The notes under the pieces were generated by a model, which had not been told where the DNA came from, ran no database searches, and was given only the letters and a program-made list of their open reading frames with translations. A program made the position numbers and the translations under genes. A stretch of 64,000 nucleotides of DNA, taken from DATFFO01 sp963744905. GTDB lineage: Bacteria > Actinomycetota > Acidimicrobiia > Spongiisociales > ZC4RG35. Within the stretch, counting starts at the first letter, position 1, and every line of letters begins with the position of its first letter. Location of the stretch: positions 930,001-994,000 of the forward strand of contig CAVUUV010000003.1 of the NCBI GenBank assembly GCA_963744905.1, read 5' to 3'. This document shows, one piece after another, positions 27,143 to 37,503 of the stretch.

Positions 27143-27811
27143 TCAGATCACGTCGAAGAGCCGGGGACGGGAGCTCTCCACCTCCCGTAAGCCGTCGTAG
27201 TCGACCTCGATCGCCTCCAGCCCCCGAGACTCGGCCAGGGTGCGGGCCTGAGGGGCAATCGACTGGGCCACGAACATCCCCCGCACCGGGGCCAGACGAG
27301 AATCCATATCGAGACGCTCCACATAGCGACCGAGCTGTTCCACACCATCCACCTCGCCCCGTCGTTTGATCTCCACAGCCACGGCCCGACCGGTGACGTC
27401 GACGCACAGGAGGTCGACCGGGCCCAGGGCGGTGGGGTATTCCCGTCGGATCAGAGACATCCCCTCCTCCAGAACCCAGGGCCTCTCGGCCAGCAGCTCC
27501 TGAAGATGCGCCTCCACCCCGTCCTTCTGCAGCCCCGGGTCCTGGCCGAGATCGTGGTTGTGCTCGGAGATGATCTCGTGGATGGAGATGACCAGACGCT
27601 CCCCCTTGGGGTTTGTCACCTCCCATCGGTCCCCTGCCTCCACCAGGGTGTTGGGAGCGTTCATCCAGTTGAGCGGCTTGTAGGCGCCCCCGTCGGCGTG
27701 AATCGCCACACATCCGTCCGACTTCACCATCAGCAGGCGGACGGCCTCGGGAAGATGGGCATTGAGACGACCCTCGTAGTCGACTGAGCAGCGGGCGATG
27801 ACGAGTCGCAT
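27143..27811 (-). CDS. nucS: Mismatch-specific endonuclease NucS (EndoMS)
   Basis: This 222-residue protein is NucS, the enzyme of the non-MutS mismatch repair route of Actinobacteria and many archaea; it cuts both strands at G-T, G-G and T-T mismatches. The N-terminal domain has DGCVAIHADGGAYKPLNWMN (in part, near residue 33), and the RecB-like nuclease domain has GPVDLLCVDVTGRAVAVEIKRRG near residue 131, supplying the catalytic Asp, Glu and Lys. The very C terminus (RPRLFDVI) resembles the sliding-clamp-binding tail of this family. It is the first gene of a unit with trmL. Confidence 0.93.
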   Translation of the reverse strand: MRLVIARCSVDYEGRLNAHLPEAVRLLMVKSDGCVAIHADGGAYKPLNWMNAPNTLVEAGDRWEVTNPKGERLVISIHEIISEHNHDLGQDPGLQKDGVEAHLQELLAERPWVLEEGMSLIRREYPTALGPVDLLCVDVTGRAVAVEIKRRGEVDGVEQLGRYVERLDMDSRLAPVRGMFVAQSIAPQARTLAESRGLEAIEVDYDGLREVESSRPRLFDVI

Positions 27812-27835
27812 GGACCGCCAGGGTAGGACGGTGGC

Positions 27836-29002
27836 TCAGTGGGGGGACAGCTCTCGCGGCCGGACCCCGGCCGCCACCCAGGCGGCCGCAACCCCCAGGA
27901 TCACGACGCCGAGCCAGCCGGGCCGGTAGCTGCCCACCAGGTCCACCGACGCCCCGTAGGCGGGGGCTCCGGCCGCCATACCTCCAAAGAACCCGGCCAT
28001 CATGACGCCCGACCCACGTCCGGCGGCACCCTCGGGAGCCAGTTCCATGACCGCCACGTTGGCGACCACGTTCCAGGCCATGGGCCCGATCCCGATGAGA
28101 ACCGCAGCGGGCCAGAGCCACCCTCCATTGGGGGCGGCCGCCATGAGGACACCGGCCAGGGAGGTGAGCAGGGCCATGGCCACCAGAGTCCGTTGATGCC
28201 CGAAATAGCGCTCCGAGACGTGACCCGCTGCCAGGCGGGTAATGAATCCCACCGCACCGAAGACCGAGACCAACAGGCCGCCCACCTCGGTACTCATCCC
28301 GAATCCCTCCTGGGCATAGGAAGGCAGGTAGGTGAAGAGGCTTCCCGCCGCCAGCCCCAGCAGGGCGCCGTAGACGGCGAGCCGAATCACTTCGGGCGGG
28401 GACTTGGTGAGCGGCGACCGGGGAGGCGATGCGACCGGAGCCTCCCTTTTCCCGGCCGCCACCCCCAGGGCCACCAGCCCCAGCAACGGCATGGCCGTCA
28501 CCAGCGATACCGTGCCCCGCCAGCCCAGGGCGGAGGCGGCACCGATGGGGAGGAATATGCCACCGAGGAAGTTCCCCGCCTGCACCCCGGCCTGTTTGAG
28601 CCCGGTGAGGAAACCACGCCTCCCCACGCCGGCATGGGACATGATGAGACGGTTGGTGGCGGGGTTGCACATCGCCTGGGCCAACCCGGCGATGGAGGCA
28701 GCCCCTGCCAGCGGCCAGTAGCCGGGCGAGAGGCCCATGGCGATGAAGCTGATCCCGGCCAGGACCAGGGTGAGAGCATTCGAGGTCCGCGGCTCCAGCC
28801 GATCCGCCCAGGTGCCCGAGATGGGCGAGAGGAGCGCCCCGACTGCCATGACCACCGTGACCAGGACTCCGATTCGCCAACGGGCCACGGAGAACTCCGA
28901 CCTGAGGGGAACCGCCAGCACTGAGAACACGGCGGGAGCAAAGGTCGCCGCAGCCATCGTCGCCGCCAATGACGTTCCCAGACCGATCCGGCGAACACTC
29001 AT
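27836..29002 (-). CDS. MFS transporter
   Basis: This 388-residue protein has about 12 hydrophobic segments in two halves joined by a basic loop (GKREAPVASPPRSPLTKSPP, near residue 205), as in the major facilitator superfamily. The A-motif-like loop after helix 2 reads GTWADRLEPRTSN. The substrate is unknown. The gene stops 25 bp before the start of nucS on the same strand, so it could share a transcript with nucS and trmL. It is divergent from the frameshifted esterase. Confidence 0.82.
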   Translation of the reverse strand: MSVRRIGLGTSLAATMAAATFAPAVFSVLAVPLRSEFSVARWRIGVLVTVVMAVGALLSPISGTWADRLEPRTSNALTLVLAGISFIAMGLSPGYWPLAGAASIAGLAQAMCNPATNRLIMSHAGVGRRGFLTGLKQAGVQAGNFLGGIFLPIGAASALGWRGTVSLVTAMPLLGLVALGVAAGKREAPVASPPRSPLTKSPPEVIRLAVYGALLGLAAGSLFTYLPSYAQEGFGMSTEVGGLLVSVFGAVGFITRLAAGHVSERYFGHQRTLVAMALLTSLAGVLMAAAPNGGWLWPAAVLIGIGPMAWNVVANVAVMELAPEGAAGRGSGVMMAGFFGGMAAGAPAYGASVDLVGSYRPGWLGVVILGVAAAWVAAGVRPRELSPH

Positions 29003-29112
29003 GTGATAAAACGGTACCGCCGATGACCGGGCCTGGAATCGGGAACGTGGTAATCCGGAGCGAGACCGAGGAAATTGGAATGTCTCGAGCCACCTTGACG
29101 GTTGTGTGACAC

Positions 29113-30346
29113 ATGGTCGCCGGTCTGTTGTTCACCTATGGCTTGATCGCCGTCGTTCTCGTGGTCAATGCCCTTCGATCACCCAAACCCCCTACCCATC
29201 GCCTCCCGCCTTTGTGGCTGCCCGCCATGATCGCCTCCGAGGCAGCAGGCCTCTGGCTCGTGGTGGTGGCGGCCGTGACGGCCCTGGGTCTGGCCGCCCA
29301 TGCCTGGAACCAGCAGTTGGGCAGGCTGGGGATCGTCCTTTTGATACTGGCCTTCTCCGGCCAGGTGGCGGTATGGCTCCGCTCACATCTGGGAGCCAGG
29401 AGAGTCGGGCCCGGCGCTCGGCACGGCGGGCCCCTGTGGCGCCGTCTTCTGAACCGCCCGCCCCGGCCGGCCGATGACCTGGAGTTCGAGACGCGGGAGC
29501 TGGCGCCTCATCCCCATCGTCGGGAACCACTGCAGATGGACCTGTATCGCAGGGTGGGAATCGGCCGGCCCTCTGGGACTCATCATCTACGTCCACGGGG
29601 GAGGGTGGAGAGGTGGCCACCCCCGCCAGGCAGGCCAATTACTGCTCCAGCACCTGGCACGCTCCGGCTGGGAGGTGGCGGCCATCGAGTACCCGCTGTC
29701 ACCCGCCGCCACCTTCCCCGAGCACCTGGCCGGAATCGACGCCGCCCTGGCCTGGGCGGAATCGATTGAGCGCGGACCGATTGTCCTCATGGGCGGTTCT
29801 TCGGGAGCTCACCTGGCCGCGGTGGCCGCCCTGACCAGGGCCAACGTTCATGGGCTTGTGGGCCTGTACGGGATCTACGACTTCCTCAACCGGAACAGAA
29901 CGAGAGTCGACTGGCCGCTCATCCCCCGCCTGGTCATGAAAACGACGCCCGAGGAGGACCCGGAGGCGTATCGGCGCGCCTCCCCCGTCGATCTGGTGCA
30001 CGGGTCGGCACCTCCCACTCTCTTGGTGACGGGCTCATTCGACTCACTCGTCCCACCTGAGGAGAGCCGCCACTTTGCCCGGGCATTGCGCGCCCACGGC
30101 GTCGACACCACGTACCTGGAGGTGCCCTGGGCTCAGCATGGCTTCGACACCCTGGCCGGCCCCCGCACCCGGGCCGTGGCCGCGGCGATCGAAACGTGGC
30201 TGAGCTCTCATGTTCTGGCCGCCCAACCCGGCCCACGAGTCGACGAAGATCCTCCACCACCGGGTCGATTCGGATATCGTTCCCGCCATGAGAGTCGCGC
30301 TAGGAACCGAGAAGGGGGCCTACCTGGTCGATCCGGGAACGGGTGA
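29113..30346 (+). pseudogene. Membrane-anchored alpha/beta hydrolase (esterase), broken by a +1 frameshift
   Basis: The gene is split over two frames. The frame from ATG 29113 codes three hydrophobic segments (residues 1-95) and the start of a hydrolase domain up to MDLYRRVG (near 29556). The domain then continues in the +1 frame from about 29567: LGLIIYVHGGGWRGG (oxyanion loop), GGSSGAH (nucleophile Ser), TGSFDSLVP (Asp) and WAQHGFD (His), ending at 30346. Both halves together make one protein of about 410 residues of the carboxylesterase/lipase type. One base too many, or two too few, between 29554 and 29570 would explain it. It may be a real mutation or a base-calling error. The tail after about 30230 overlaps the next gene. 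Confidence 0.75.
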
Positions 30347-31301
30347 GGTCACCGGCCCCGAGTTTCCGGGTTGGAAGGTGACTGCCTTCGGACGTGCCCC
30401 GGGGGGAGAGCATCTGGCCGCCCTGGCCTCGAACTGGTTCGGAGTGGCCATTCATCGCAGCCCCGACTGGAAGAACTGGACCCAGGTGGAGGCCGGTCCA
30501 TCCTTCGGCCCGGACCGGGAGCTGTCACAGATCTGGACCTTTCACACCGAGGGACCCCGGATCTACGCCGGGGTGGCCGAAGCCGGGCTGTTCTATTCCG
30601 ACGACGAAGGCCTCACCTGGACCGGGATGGAAGAGCTGAACGAGCACCGCACCCGGGCAGACTGGTTCCCGGGCCTGGGCGGCCTGTGTGCCCACCGGAT
30701 CCTGATGGGCGACGATTCGATGTGGGTGGCCATCTCGGCAGTGGGGGTATTCCGCTCCGACGACGGAGGCCGGACCTGGGTGTCGAAGAACGCAGGGATT
30801 CCTTCAGCCACCGATCCCGAAGGCGAGCCCCCCGAGGTCGGCTATTGCGTGCACAACCTCGATCACGACCCCTCATCACCGCGACGCATGTGGCGCCAGG
30901 ACCACCAGGGAGTGTTCCGATCGACCGACGGAGGGGATCACTGGGAGCGAATCGAGGCAGGCTTGCCGGCCGGATTCGGGTTTGTGATGCGGCGGGACCA
31001 CCAGAGCGGGCGACTGTTCGTCGTCCCGCTCCATTCCGACGGCAACCGGGTTCCCGTCGACGGTGCATTCCGGGCCTATGTGTCCGACGACGATGGTGAC
31101 AGCTGGTCGGTCTCGGGAACGGGTTGGAGCGAGGCCCCCACCTACACCAGCGTCCTCCGGGGGGCAGTGGCCGCCGACGGGAACGGAACCGTGGCGCTGG
31201 GCACCACCGGAGGAAACGTGTGGCTCACCACCGATAGCGGTGACAGCTGGAGGATGCTGGCCGCCACCTTCCCCCGGATCGGGGCAGTGTCGATCCTCTG
31301 A
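30288..31301 (+). CDS. BNR/WD40-like beta-propeller repeat protein
   Basis: This 337-residue protein has repeated Asp-box motifs of the sialidase/Vps10/photosystem-assembly propeller type: SDDEGLTWTGM, SDDGGRTWVSK, STDGGDHWERI, SDDDGDSWSVS and TTDSGDSWRML, roughly 50-70 residues apart. There is no signal peptide, so it should be cytoplasmic. No catalytic sialidase residues are obvious, so I do not call an enzyme. I start at ATG 30288 (MRVALGTEKGAYLVDP), since the longer frame from 30210 lies in the hydrolase gene. The TGA overlaps the ATG of the MoaD-like gene by one base. Confidence 0.8.
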   Translation: MRVALGTEKGAYLVDPGTGEVTGPEFPGWKVTAFGRAPGGEHLAALASNWFGVAIHRSPDWKNWTQVEAGPSFGPDRELSQIWTFHTEGPRIYAGVAEAGLFYSDDEGLTWTGMEELNEHRTRADWFPGLGGLCAHRILMGDDSMWVAISAVGVFRSDDGGRTWVSKNAGIPSATDPEGEPPEVGYCVHNLDHDPSSPRRMWRQDHQGVFRSTDGGDHWERIEAGLPAGFGFVMRRDHQSGRLFVVPLHSDGNRVPVDGAFRAYVSDDDGDSWSVSGTGWSEAPTYTSVLRGAVAADGNGTVALGTTGGNVWLTTDSGDSWRMLAATFPRIGAVSIL

Positions 31302-31564
31302 TGACCACCGTCCGCTTCCCTCGCCTCCTGGACGCCGCCACCGGGGGACGCCGCCGGATCGAGGTGGCGGGAGGAACGATAGGTTCTGTGATGGATGCCG
31401 TGCTCACCGAGATACCGGGGCTACGAGTGCACCTGTTCGACCACATGGGAAGGCTTCGACCTCACGTCATGTGCTTCGTCGACGGACGGGCCGACCGCCT
31501 CTCCGATCCCGACCTGCCTGTGACCGGTGAGGTCCGCTTCCTTCAGGCGGTCTCGGGAGGCTGA
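31301..31564 (+). CDS. MoaD/ThiS family ubiquitin-like protein
   Basis: This 87-residue protein has the beta-grasp pattern of the MoaD/ThiS family and ends in a diglycine (QAVSGG), the site that is adenylated and thiocarboxylated in sulfur carriers. The start is coupled to the beta-propeller gene upstream (TGATG). There is no moaE, thiG or activating enzyme nearby, so it may serve another protein or modification. The last 22 bp overlap the convergent YbaN-like gene. Confidence 0.78.
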   Translation: MTTVRFPRLLDAATGGRRRIEVAGGTIGSVMDAVLTEIPGLRVHLFDHMGRLRPHVMCFVDGRADRLSDPDLPVTGEVRFLQAVSGG

Positions 31565-32097
31565 GAGGTCTCGGCAAATCCGGGCGCCTCGGTGCCCGGG
31601 TCACGGGTGGGCCGGGAGAAGACGAACCAGAGGGCGTAGACGCCCACCAGTGCCAGGACGGTGCGCAGGATCCGGTTGTCCATGAGCACCACGGCCGAGA
31701 AGGAGAGGCTGGCGACGATCCCCACCGCGGCCACCGCCTTGGTGCGCATGGTGAGCCCCCCGCCGCGATAGGCGGCGATTATCCGGCCGAAGACCTTGTG
31801 GTTGATCAGCCAGTCGTGGAACTTGTCCGACGAGCGGGCGAAGAAGAAGGCGGCCAGCATCACCAGGTCGAAGGTCGGGATCCCGGGCAGGAAGCTGATG
31901 TAGGCCCCGCCCAGACAGATCAATCCCAGCGTGAAGTAAATGCCCCTCACCAAGCGGGAACGGGGTTTCCTGGTCACGGCAGGCGCGGTGGGGTCGGCCA
32001 CGGCGGGCACCATACGGAGGGAGGGTTCGGACAGCGAGTCGAGAACGTACCTTCCCCGGGCCTCACCCAGATGGCGGCTGATGCTCGTCCTTTCCAT
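31543..32097 (-). CDS. DUF454 (YbaN-like) membrane protein
   Basis: This 184-residue protein contains the DUF454 core near residues 50-110: RGIYFTLGLICLGGAYISFLPGIPTFDLVMLAAFFFARSS (in pieces), then FHDWLINHKVFGRIIAAYRGGG. Two further hydrophobic segments follow. The function of the family is unknown. ATG 32097 or GTG 32100 can start it; neither has a clear ribosome-binding site, and ATG 32012 (MVPAVADPT) would give a shorter form that keeps the whole domain. Confidence 0.78.
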   Translation of the reverse strand: MERTSISRHLGEARGRYVLDSLSEPSLRMVPAVADPTAPAVTRKPRSRLVRGIYFTLGLICLGGAYISFLPGIPTFDLVMLAAFFFARSSDKFHDWLINHKVFGRIIAAYRGGGLTMRTKAVAAVGIVASLSFSAVVLMDNRILRTVLALVGVYALWFVFSRPTRDPGTEAPGFAETSQPPETA

Positions 32098-32169
32098 CAC
32101 ACAGATCGAGGAGACCGACCCACTCCAGAGCGGGCGCTACCGTCAGGGGTAGGAAATCGAGGAGGACAC

Positions 32170-33198
<1,029 letters not shown>

Positions 33199-33253
33199 GT
33201 TGGGTACAACCTGCGTTCTGGTGCTTCGGGAGCCTCTCTAATCTGATCGCCTC

Positions 33254-34642
33254 ATGACCCTCGACGACCGCCACGACACCTGGGCGACCTCGGATCGCTT
33301 CGTCCCCCGCACCTTTGTCCGGCCCTTCCTGCAGTTCACCCAGGTGGAGGCCGCCTCAGGGATCGTGCTGCTGGTGGCGGCCGCCGCCGCCCTGATCTGG
33401 GCCAACAGCGGCCTCAGCCACGCCTATGTGACGGTGTTCGACGAAACCCGCATCCAGTTCACGTTCGGACCGGTCCACCTCGACGAGACCTTCGCCCATA
33501 TCATCAACGACGGCCTCATGGCCATCTTCTTTTTCGTGGTCGGCCTCGAGATCAAGCGAGAGCTAGTCCTGGGTGACCTTCGTGATCCCAAGGCAGCTTC
33601 CCTGCCGGTGCTGGCGGCCCTGGGCGGAATGATCTTTCCGGCTTTGATCTACATCGCCTTCGCCGCCCCGGTGGGAGCAGGTGCCGCCCGTGGCTGGGGA
33701 ATCCCGATGGCGACCGATATCGCCTTCGTGGTCGGCGTGATCTCTTTGCTCGGCAAACGCGTCCCCTCCGGCGCCAAGTTGTTCATCCTCGCCCTGGCCA
33801 TCGCCGACGACATAGGCGCCATCGCCGTGATCGCCATCTTCTACACCTCCGATCTCAGGCTGGGCTGGCTGGCGGCGGCACTGATCGGATTGGTGGCGGT
33901 GTGGGTGGCCCAGCGCGTCAAGATCCGATCGCTCGCCTTCTATGTGCCCCTGGCCCTGGCCATCTGGTTCGCCACCCTCGAATCGGGAATTCATGCCACT
34001 TTGGCCGGAGTGGCGCTGGGCTTCTTGACTCCGGCTCGAGCTCTTTACAGCTCCCAGGAATTGAATCGCAAGGCGAGACGCATCCTCGACACGTTCCCGC
34101 TGGGCAAGAGCACCCATGACGAGGAGCGGGCCGACTACGAGGCTCAGCTCCTGTCCGAAATCGCCACGGAATCCGTCGCCCCTCTCAGCCGCCTGGAGCG
34201 CTCTCTCCTGCCGTGGAGCTCCTTCCTGGTGGTGCCTCTGTTCGCCCTGGCCAATGCCGGCGTGAGCTTTGCCGGCGCCGACCTCACGAATCTGGCCATC
34301 GATCGAGTGGCACTGGGTGTCGCCGTCGGCCTGCTGGTGGGCAAGACGGTCGGCATAACCCTCTTCACGTTTCTGGCGGTTCGTTTCGGTCTTGCCCGCC
34401 TTCCAGCCCGCACCGGCTGGAACCACATCGTCGGGCTGGCTGCGCTGGGAGGGATCGGCTTCACGGTTTCGCTGTTCGTCACGGGACTGGCCTTCAATTC
34501 GGCGGAATTCACAGACCTCGCCAAGGTCGGCATCTTCACCGGCTCCGCCCTCTCGGGCATCATCGGATCCGCCCTGCTGTGGCGGTCGAAACCCAAAGCG
34601 CCACAGGAGACCGAGCCCGAACCCGTCCACCTGGGCGCATGA
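33254..34642 (+). CDS. nhaA: Na+/H+ antiporter NhaA
   Basis: This 462-residue membrane protein exchanges Na+ or Li+ for protons. It has about 12 membrane segments and the key acidic residues: GIPMATDIAFVVG (Asp133 of E. coli) and LALAIADDIGAI (Asp163-Asp164, the ion-binding pair). The opening FLQFTQVEAASGIVLLVAA and GLMAIFFFVVGLEIKRELVLGDL (in pieces) are typical. It is longer than E. coli NhaA (388), with an extra charged loop around residue 275-320. The stop overlaps the following small gene (ATGA). Confidence 0.95.
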   Translation: MTLDDRHDTWATSDRFVPRTFVRPFLQFTQVEAASGIVLLVAAAAALIWANSGLSHAYVTVFDETRIQFTFGPVHLDETFAHIINDGLMAIFFFVVGLEIKRELVLGDLRDPKAASLPVLAALGGMIFPALIYIAFAAPVGAGAARGWGIPMATDIAFVVGVISLLGKRVPSGAKLFILALAIADDIGAIAVIAIFYTSDLRLGWLAAALIGLVAVWVAQRVKIRSLAFYVPLALAIWFATLESGIHATLAGVALGFLTPARALYSSQELNRKARRILDTFPLGKSTHDEERADYEAQLLSEIATESVAPLSRLERSLLPWSSFLVVPLFALANAGVSFAGADLTNLAIDRVALGVAVGLLVGKTVGITLFTFLAVRFGLARLPARTGWNHIVGLAALGGIGFTVSLFVTGLAFNSAEFTDLAKVGIFTGSALSGIIGSALLWRSKPKAPQETEPEPVHLGA

Positions 34643-34824
34643 TCCCGGCCCCGCCCCAGCAGATAGTGTGCGTCGACTGCGGCGGCCGTGCCCATCTGAT
34701 CACGCACCTGCCGCCCGAGGAGTCACTGGAACCAGGCATCATTCTCAGCTACCGGTGCCAGGAGTGCCGGGATCGCTGGGACGTGGTTTGGGAGATGGAC
34801 GAGGGTGAGCCCGACCATGGCTGA
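34639..34824 (+). CDS. Small zinc-ribbon protein
   Basis: This 61-residue protein has two CxxC pairs (CVDC near residue 11 and CQEC near residue 41) spaced as in a zinc ribbon, and an acidic C terminus. The function is unknown. It is coupled to nhaA upstream by an ATGA overlap, and its end overlaps the start of the FAD oxidoreductase gene. Confidence 0.7.
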   Translation: MIPAPPQQIVCVDCGGRAHLITHLPPEESLEPGIILSYRCQECRDRWDVVWEMDEGEPDHG

Positions 34825-36238
34825 AGAACTGGACGCGGTCGTCATCGGATCGGGCCCCAACGGCCTGGCCGCTGCCATCACCATCGCCCAGGCGGGTCGC
34901 TCGGTCCTGGTCCTCGAAGGCACGGATCACATCGGAGGCGGCCTCACCTCGACAGAGCTGACCCTGCCCGGGTTGATCCACGACCTCTGCTCGACGGTGC
35001 AGACTCTCGGAGTCGGCTCCCCCTTTATCCGTTCCCTACCCCTGGAAAGACACGGTCTGGAGTGGGTCCATCCCGACATCCCCCTCGCACACCCCCTGAA
35101 CCCGACCCGGGCCGCCCTCCTGCACCGCTCGGTCGACGAGACGGCGGCGGGCCTGGGTGCCGATGGGGACCGTTACCGGAGATTGGTGGGCTGGGTGGCC
35201 CAGCACTGGGACAACCTGGAGGGATCTGTCCTCGGCCCCCTGCTCCGCTTCCCCGCCCATCCCCTGGACTTGGTTCGCTTTGGCCTCCGTGCCATCTGGC
35301 CGGCGACGATGGCGGCGAGACGCTTCGATACCCCGGAGGCGGCGGCGCTCTTCACGGGCTGCGCCGCCCATTCCTTCCTTCCCCTCAACCGGCCTATGAC
35401 ATCCGCATTCGGGCTCCTCCTCACCGCGCTGGCGCACCGTTTCGGGTGGCCCTTCGCCAGGGGAGGGTCCCAGTCGATGGCAGATGCGATGGTGGCCCAC
35501 CTCGAGTCCCTGGGGGGCAGGGTCGAGACCGGCCGCATGATCACCGACCTGGGCCAGCTCCCCCGCTCACGGGTGGTTCTGGCAGATGTCGGACCCGACG
35601 CCCTGGCCGATCTGCTCTCCTCGCGGGTACCCAACGAAGTCCTGCGCCCCTACCGCAGATACCGCTACGGCCCGGCCGCCTACAAGGTCGACTACGCCCT
35701 GGCGGGGCCCGTCCCGTGGACCAATCCCGACCTGGCCCGTGCAGGAACCGTTCACCTCGGGGGGACGGCCGAGGCAATCGCCGCCGCCGAGGGTGCCATC
35801 TGGTCAGGCCGGGCTGCGGCCCGACCCTTCACCCTCGTGTGCCAGCCCAGCTCATTCGACCGCAGCCGCCGCCAGGATGGCCGTCACTCACTGTGGGTCT
35901 ACGCCCACGTTCCCCATGGCTCAGCGGCCAACCACGTCGAGTCGGTGGAAAAGCTCATCACCGAGATGGCCCCCGGGTTCGATCAGGTCGTCCTGCAGCG
36001 GACCATCCACTCCCCGGCCGATCTGGCCTCGCACAATCCCAACCTGGTGGGGGGCGACATCGCCGGCGGTGCCCACACCCTGCGCCAGCTGGTATTTCGG
36101 CCCGTCGTTCGCCGGAATCCCTACACCACGCCCCTGGATCGAGTGTTTCTCTGCTCGGCCTCCACTCCCCCGGGGGCGGGTGCCCATGGCATGAGCGGTC
36201 ACCTGGCGGCCCGGTCTGCCCTCGATCTGTGGCTGTGA
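34817..36238 (+). CDS. NAD(P)/FAD-dependent oxidoreductase, phytoene desaturase-like
   Basis: This 473-residue flavoprotein begins with an FAD-binding Rossmann motif (VVIGSGPNGLAAAITIAQAG) and has the overall pattern of the phytoene-desaturase/CrtI-related amine oxidase family, ending with a glycine-rich FAD-binding stretch (SASTPPGAGAHGMSGHLAA). No carotenoid genes are nearby, so the substrate is unknown. I start at ATG 34817, 8 bp before the end of the zinc-ribbon gene; GTG 34805 would add four residues. Confidence 0.82.
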   Translation: MAEELDAVVIGSGPNGLAAAITIAQAGRSVLVLEGTDHIGGGLTSTELTLPGLIHDLCSTVQTLGVGSPFIRSLPLERHGLEWVHPDIPLAHPLNPTRAALLHRSVDETAAGLGADGDRYRRLVGWVAQHWDNLEGSVLGPLLRFPAHPLDLVRFGLRAIWPATMAARRFDTPEAAALFTGCAAHSFLPLNRPMTSAFGLLLTALAHRFGWPFARGGSQSMADAMVAHLESLGGRVETGRMITDLGQLPRSRVVLADVGPDALADLLSSRVPNEVLRPYRRYRYGPAAYKVDYALAGPVPWTNPDLARAGTVHLGGTAEAIAAAEGAIWSGRAAARPFTLVCQPSSFDRSRRQDGRHSLWVYAHVPHGSAANHVESVEKLITEMAPGFDQVVLQRTIHSPADLASHNPNLVGGDIAGGAHTLRQLVFRPVVRRNPYTTPLDRVFLCSASTPPGAGAHGMSGHLAARSALDLWL

Positions 36239-36251
36239 GCCCGCCACTACC

Positions 36252-37115
36252 TCAGGACGGGAAACCGAGACGCTCGCACATAGCCCGGTAGCGATCCCCT
36301 TCCACCCCCTGCCACTCCAGATCGTCCAGGGAGCATTGCAGGGGAACGTCACGTCGCAGGGTGGTCAGGGTTCGATACAGCAACGCTTCCTCCCGGTTAT
36401 CACGCAAAGTGGCGGCCAGCCGGGCGGCCCCGCGCACGTCGACGTCCCAGTCGGCGTCATCGCCGGGAATCATCTCCAGGCGGCCGTATCGGGCCAGAAC
36501 GGCACCGGCCGACTTGGCGCCCCAGCCCTGCAAGCCGGGCACCCCATCGGCCGTGTCTCCCACCAGTGCCAGGTAGTCGGGGATCGACTCGGGGTGGACG
36601 CCGAACTTGTCAACCACAGCCTCCTCGTCGAACCATCGGCCACGGATACGATCCCAGGAAACGACCCGGTCATCGACGATGCACTGCATTAGGTCCTTGT
36701 CGGGGCTGGCGATCACCACCTGGGAGACGTCATCCATCCATCTGAGGGCGGCAGTGGCAATGGCGTCATCGGCTTCGAATTCGGTCATCCCCCAAACCAC
36801 CACTCCGGCCGCCGACAGCATCTCCTCCGCCAGCGGGAACTGGGCCAGCAGATCTGGCTCGACTCCCGCGCCGGTCTTGTAACCGGCGAAGAGCTCATTG
36901 CGGAAGGACTCGATCACGGTATCGAAGGCGGCCGCCACGTGGGTGACCTCGGGCTGGTCCAGCAGGGACATGGTGGAGCGCAGGAGCCCGTATACGGCCT
37001 TGACATTCGAGCCATCGGGTCCCATCCGTTCCCCGGACGGCGCGTAGTAGGCCCGAAACAGCTCGAAGGTTCCGTCGATGAGGTGCAGCTTCACCGCCGA
37101 AACGATAGATGCCAT
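36252..37115 (-). CDS. 5'-3' exonuclease (PolA N-terminal domain-like), stand-alone
   Basis: This 287-residue protein is like the 5' nuclease domain of DNA polymerase I, without the polymerase. Visible are LHLIDGTFELFRAYYA near residue 10 (metal Asp), AAFDTVIESFRNEL near 58, the acidic cluster EFEADDAIATAA near 109, VIASPDKDLMQCI near 130 (two metal Asp residues), and the helix-hairpin-helix DYLALVGDTADGVPGLQGWGAKSAG (in pieces, near 175). It would cut 5' flaps or RNA primers. I chose ATG 37115 because the gene at 37153 runs the other way; no clear ribosome-binding site is seen. Confidence 0.88.
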   Translation of the reverse strand: MASIVSAVKLHLIDGTFELFRAYYAPSGERMGPDGSNVKAVYGLLRSTMSLLDQPEVTHVAAAFDTVIESFRNELFAGYKTGAGVEPDLLAQFPLAEEMLSAAGVVVWGMTEFEADDAIATAALRWMDDVSQVVIASPDKDLMQCIVDDRVVSWDRIRGRWFDEEAVVDKFGVHPESIPDYLALVGDTADGVPGLQGWGAKSAGAVLARYGRLEMIPGDDADWDVDVRGAARLAATLRDNREEALLYRTLTTLRRDVPLQCSLDDLEWQGVEGDRYRAMCERLGFPS

Positions 37116-37152
37116 CGATACTGCGGCGTCCCGCCCCCCTAGCATCTCCGAC

Positions 37153-37503
37153 ATGAGCGAGGATACCGCTGGCCCCCGGAATGCCGAGGACGACGGCGCC
37201 CTGGGCGAACTCACGGACGAGATCCTGGCCCTGGGCGACCGCCTCCTTCAGAGCTATCGACAGGCGGCAGATGGAGACGGCCCCAGCGAAGACGAGATCC
37301 GCCAAGCACTCTCCACATTGGGCCAAGCCTGGAACCAGATGGCAGGTGCAGTCGGGGTAGCCATCCAGGATCAGGAAGTTCGCCGTCACCTCAAGCGGGC
37401 CGCCGGATCTCTGGCCAGCGCGGTGGCATCCACCCTGGAGGAGTTCATTCCCCGCCCCCCGACCGAGGGGATGCCGGAAGAGCCGGAGGCGGAGGAGAGG
37501 TGA
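37153..37503 (+). CDS. Hypothetical protein
   Basis: I do not recognise this 116-residue protein. It is acidic, mostly helical by composition, and has no membrane segment; a hydrophobic patch lies near residue 62 (QMAGAVGVAIQDQEV). It ends EEPEAEER. It is the first of four genes joined by overlapping start and stop codons (GTGA), and the last bases hold a strong GGAGGAG ribosome-binding site for the DUF2905 gene. Confidence 0.6.
   Translation: MSEDTAGPRNAEDDGALGELTDEILALGDRLLQSYRQAADGDGPSEDEIRQALSTLGQAWNQMAGAVGVAIQDQEVRRHLKRAAGSLASAVASTLEEFIPRPPTEGMPEEPEAEER

Noticed and set aside
27138..29135. Minus-strand extension of the trmL frame to 821 codons
   Set aside because: The extension runs out of frame through nucS and the MFS gene; only the last 155 codons are TrmL.
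29540..29580. Programmed +1 frameshift in the esterase gene
   Set aside because: No stop or rare codon at the shift site and no clear slippery sequence; error or mutation is simpler.
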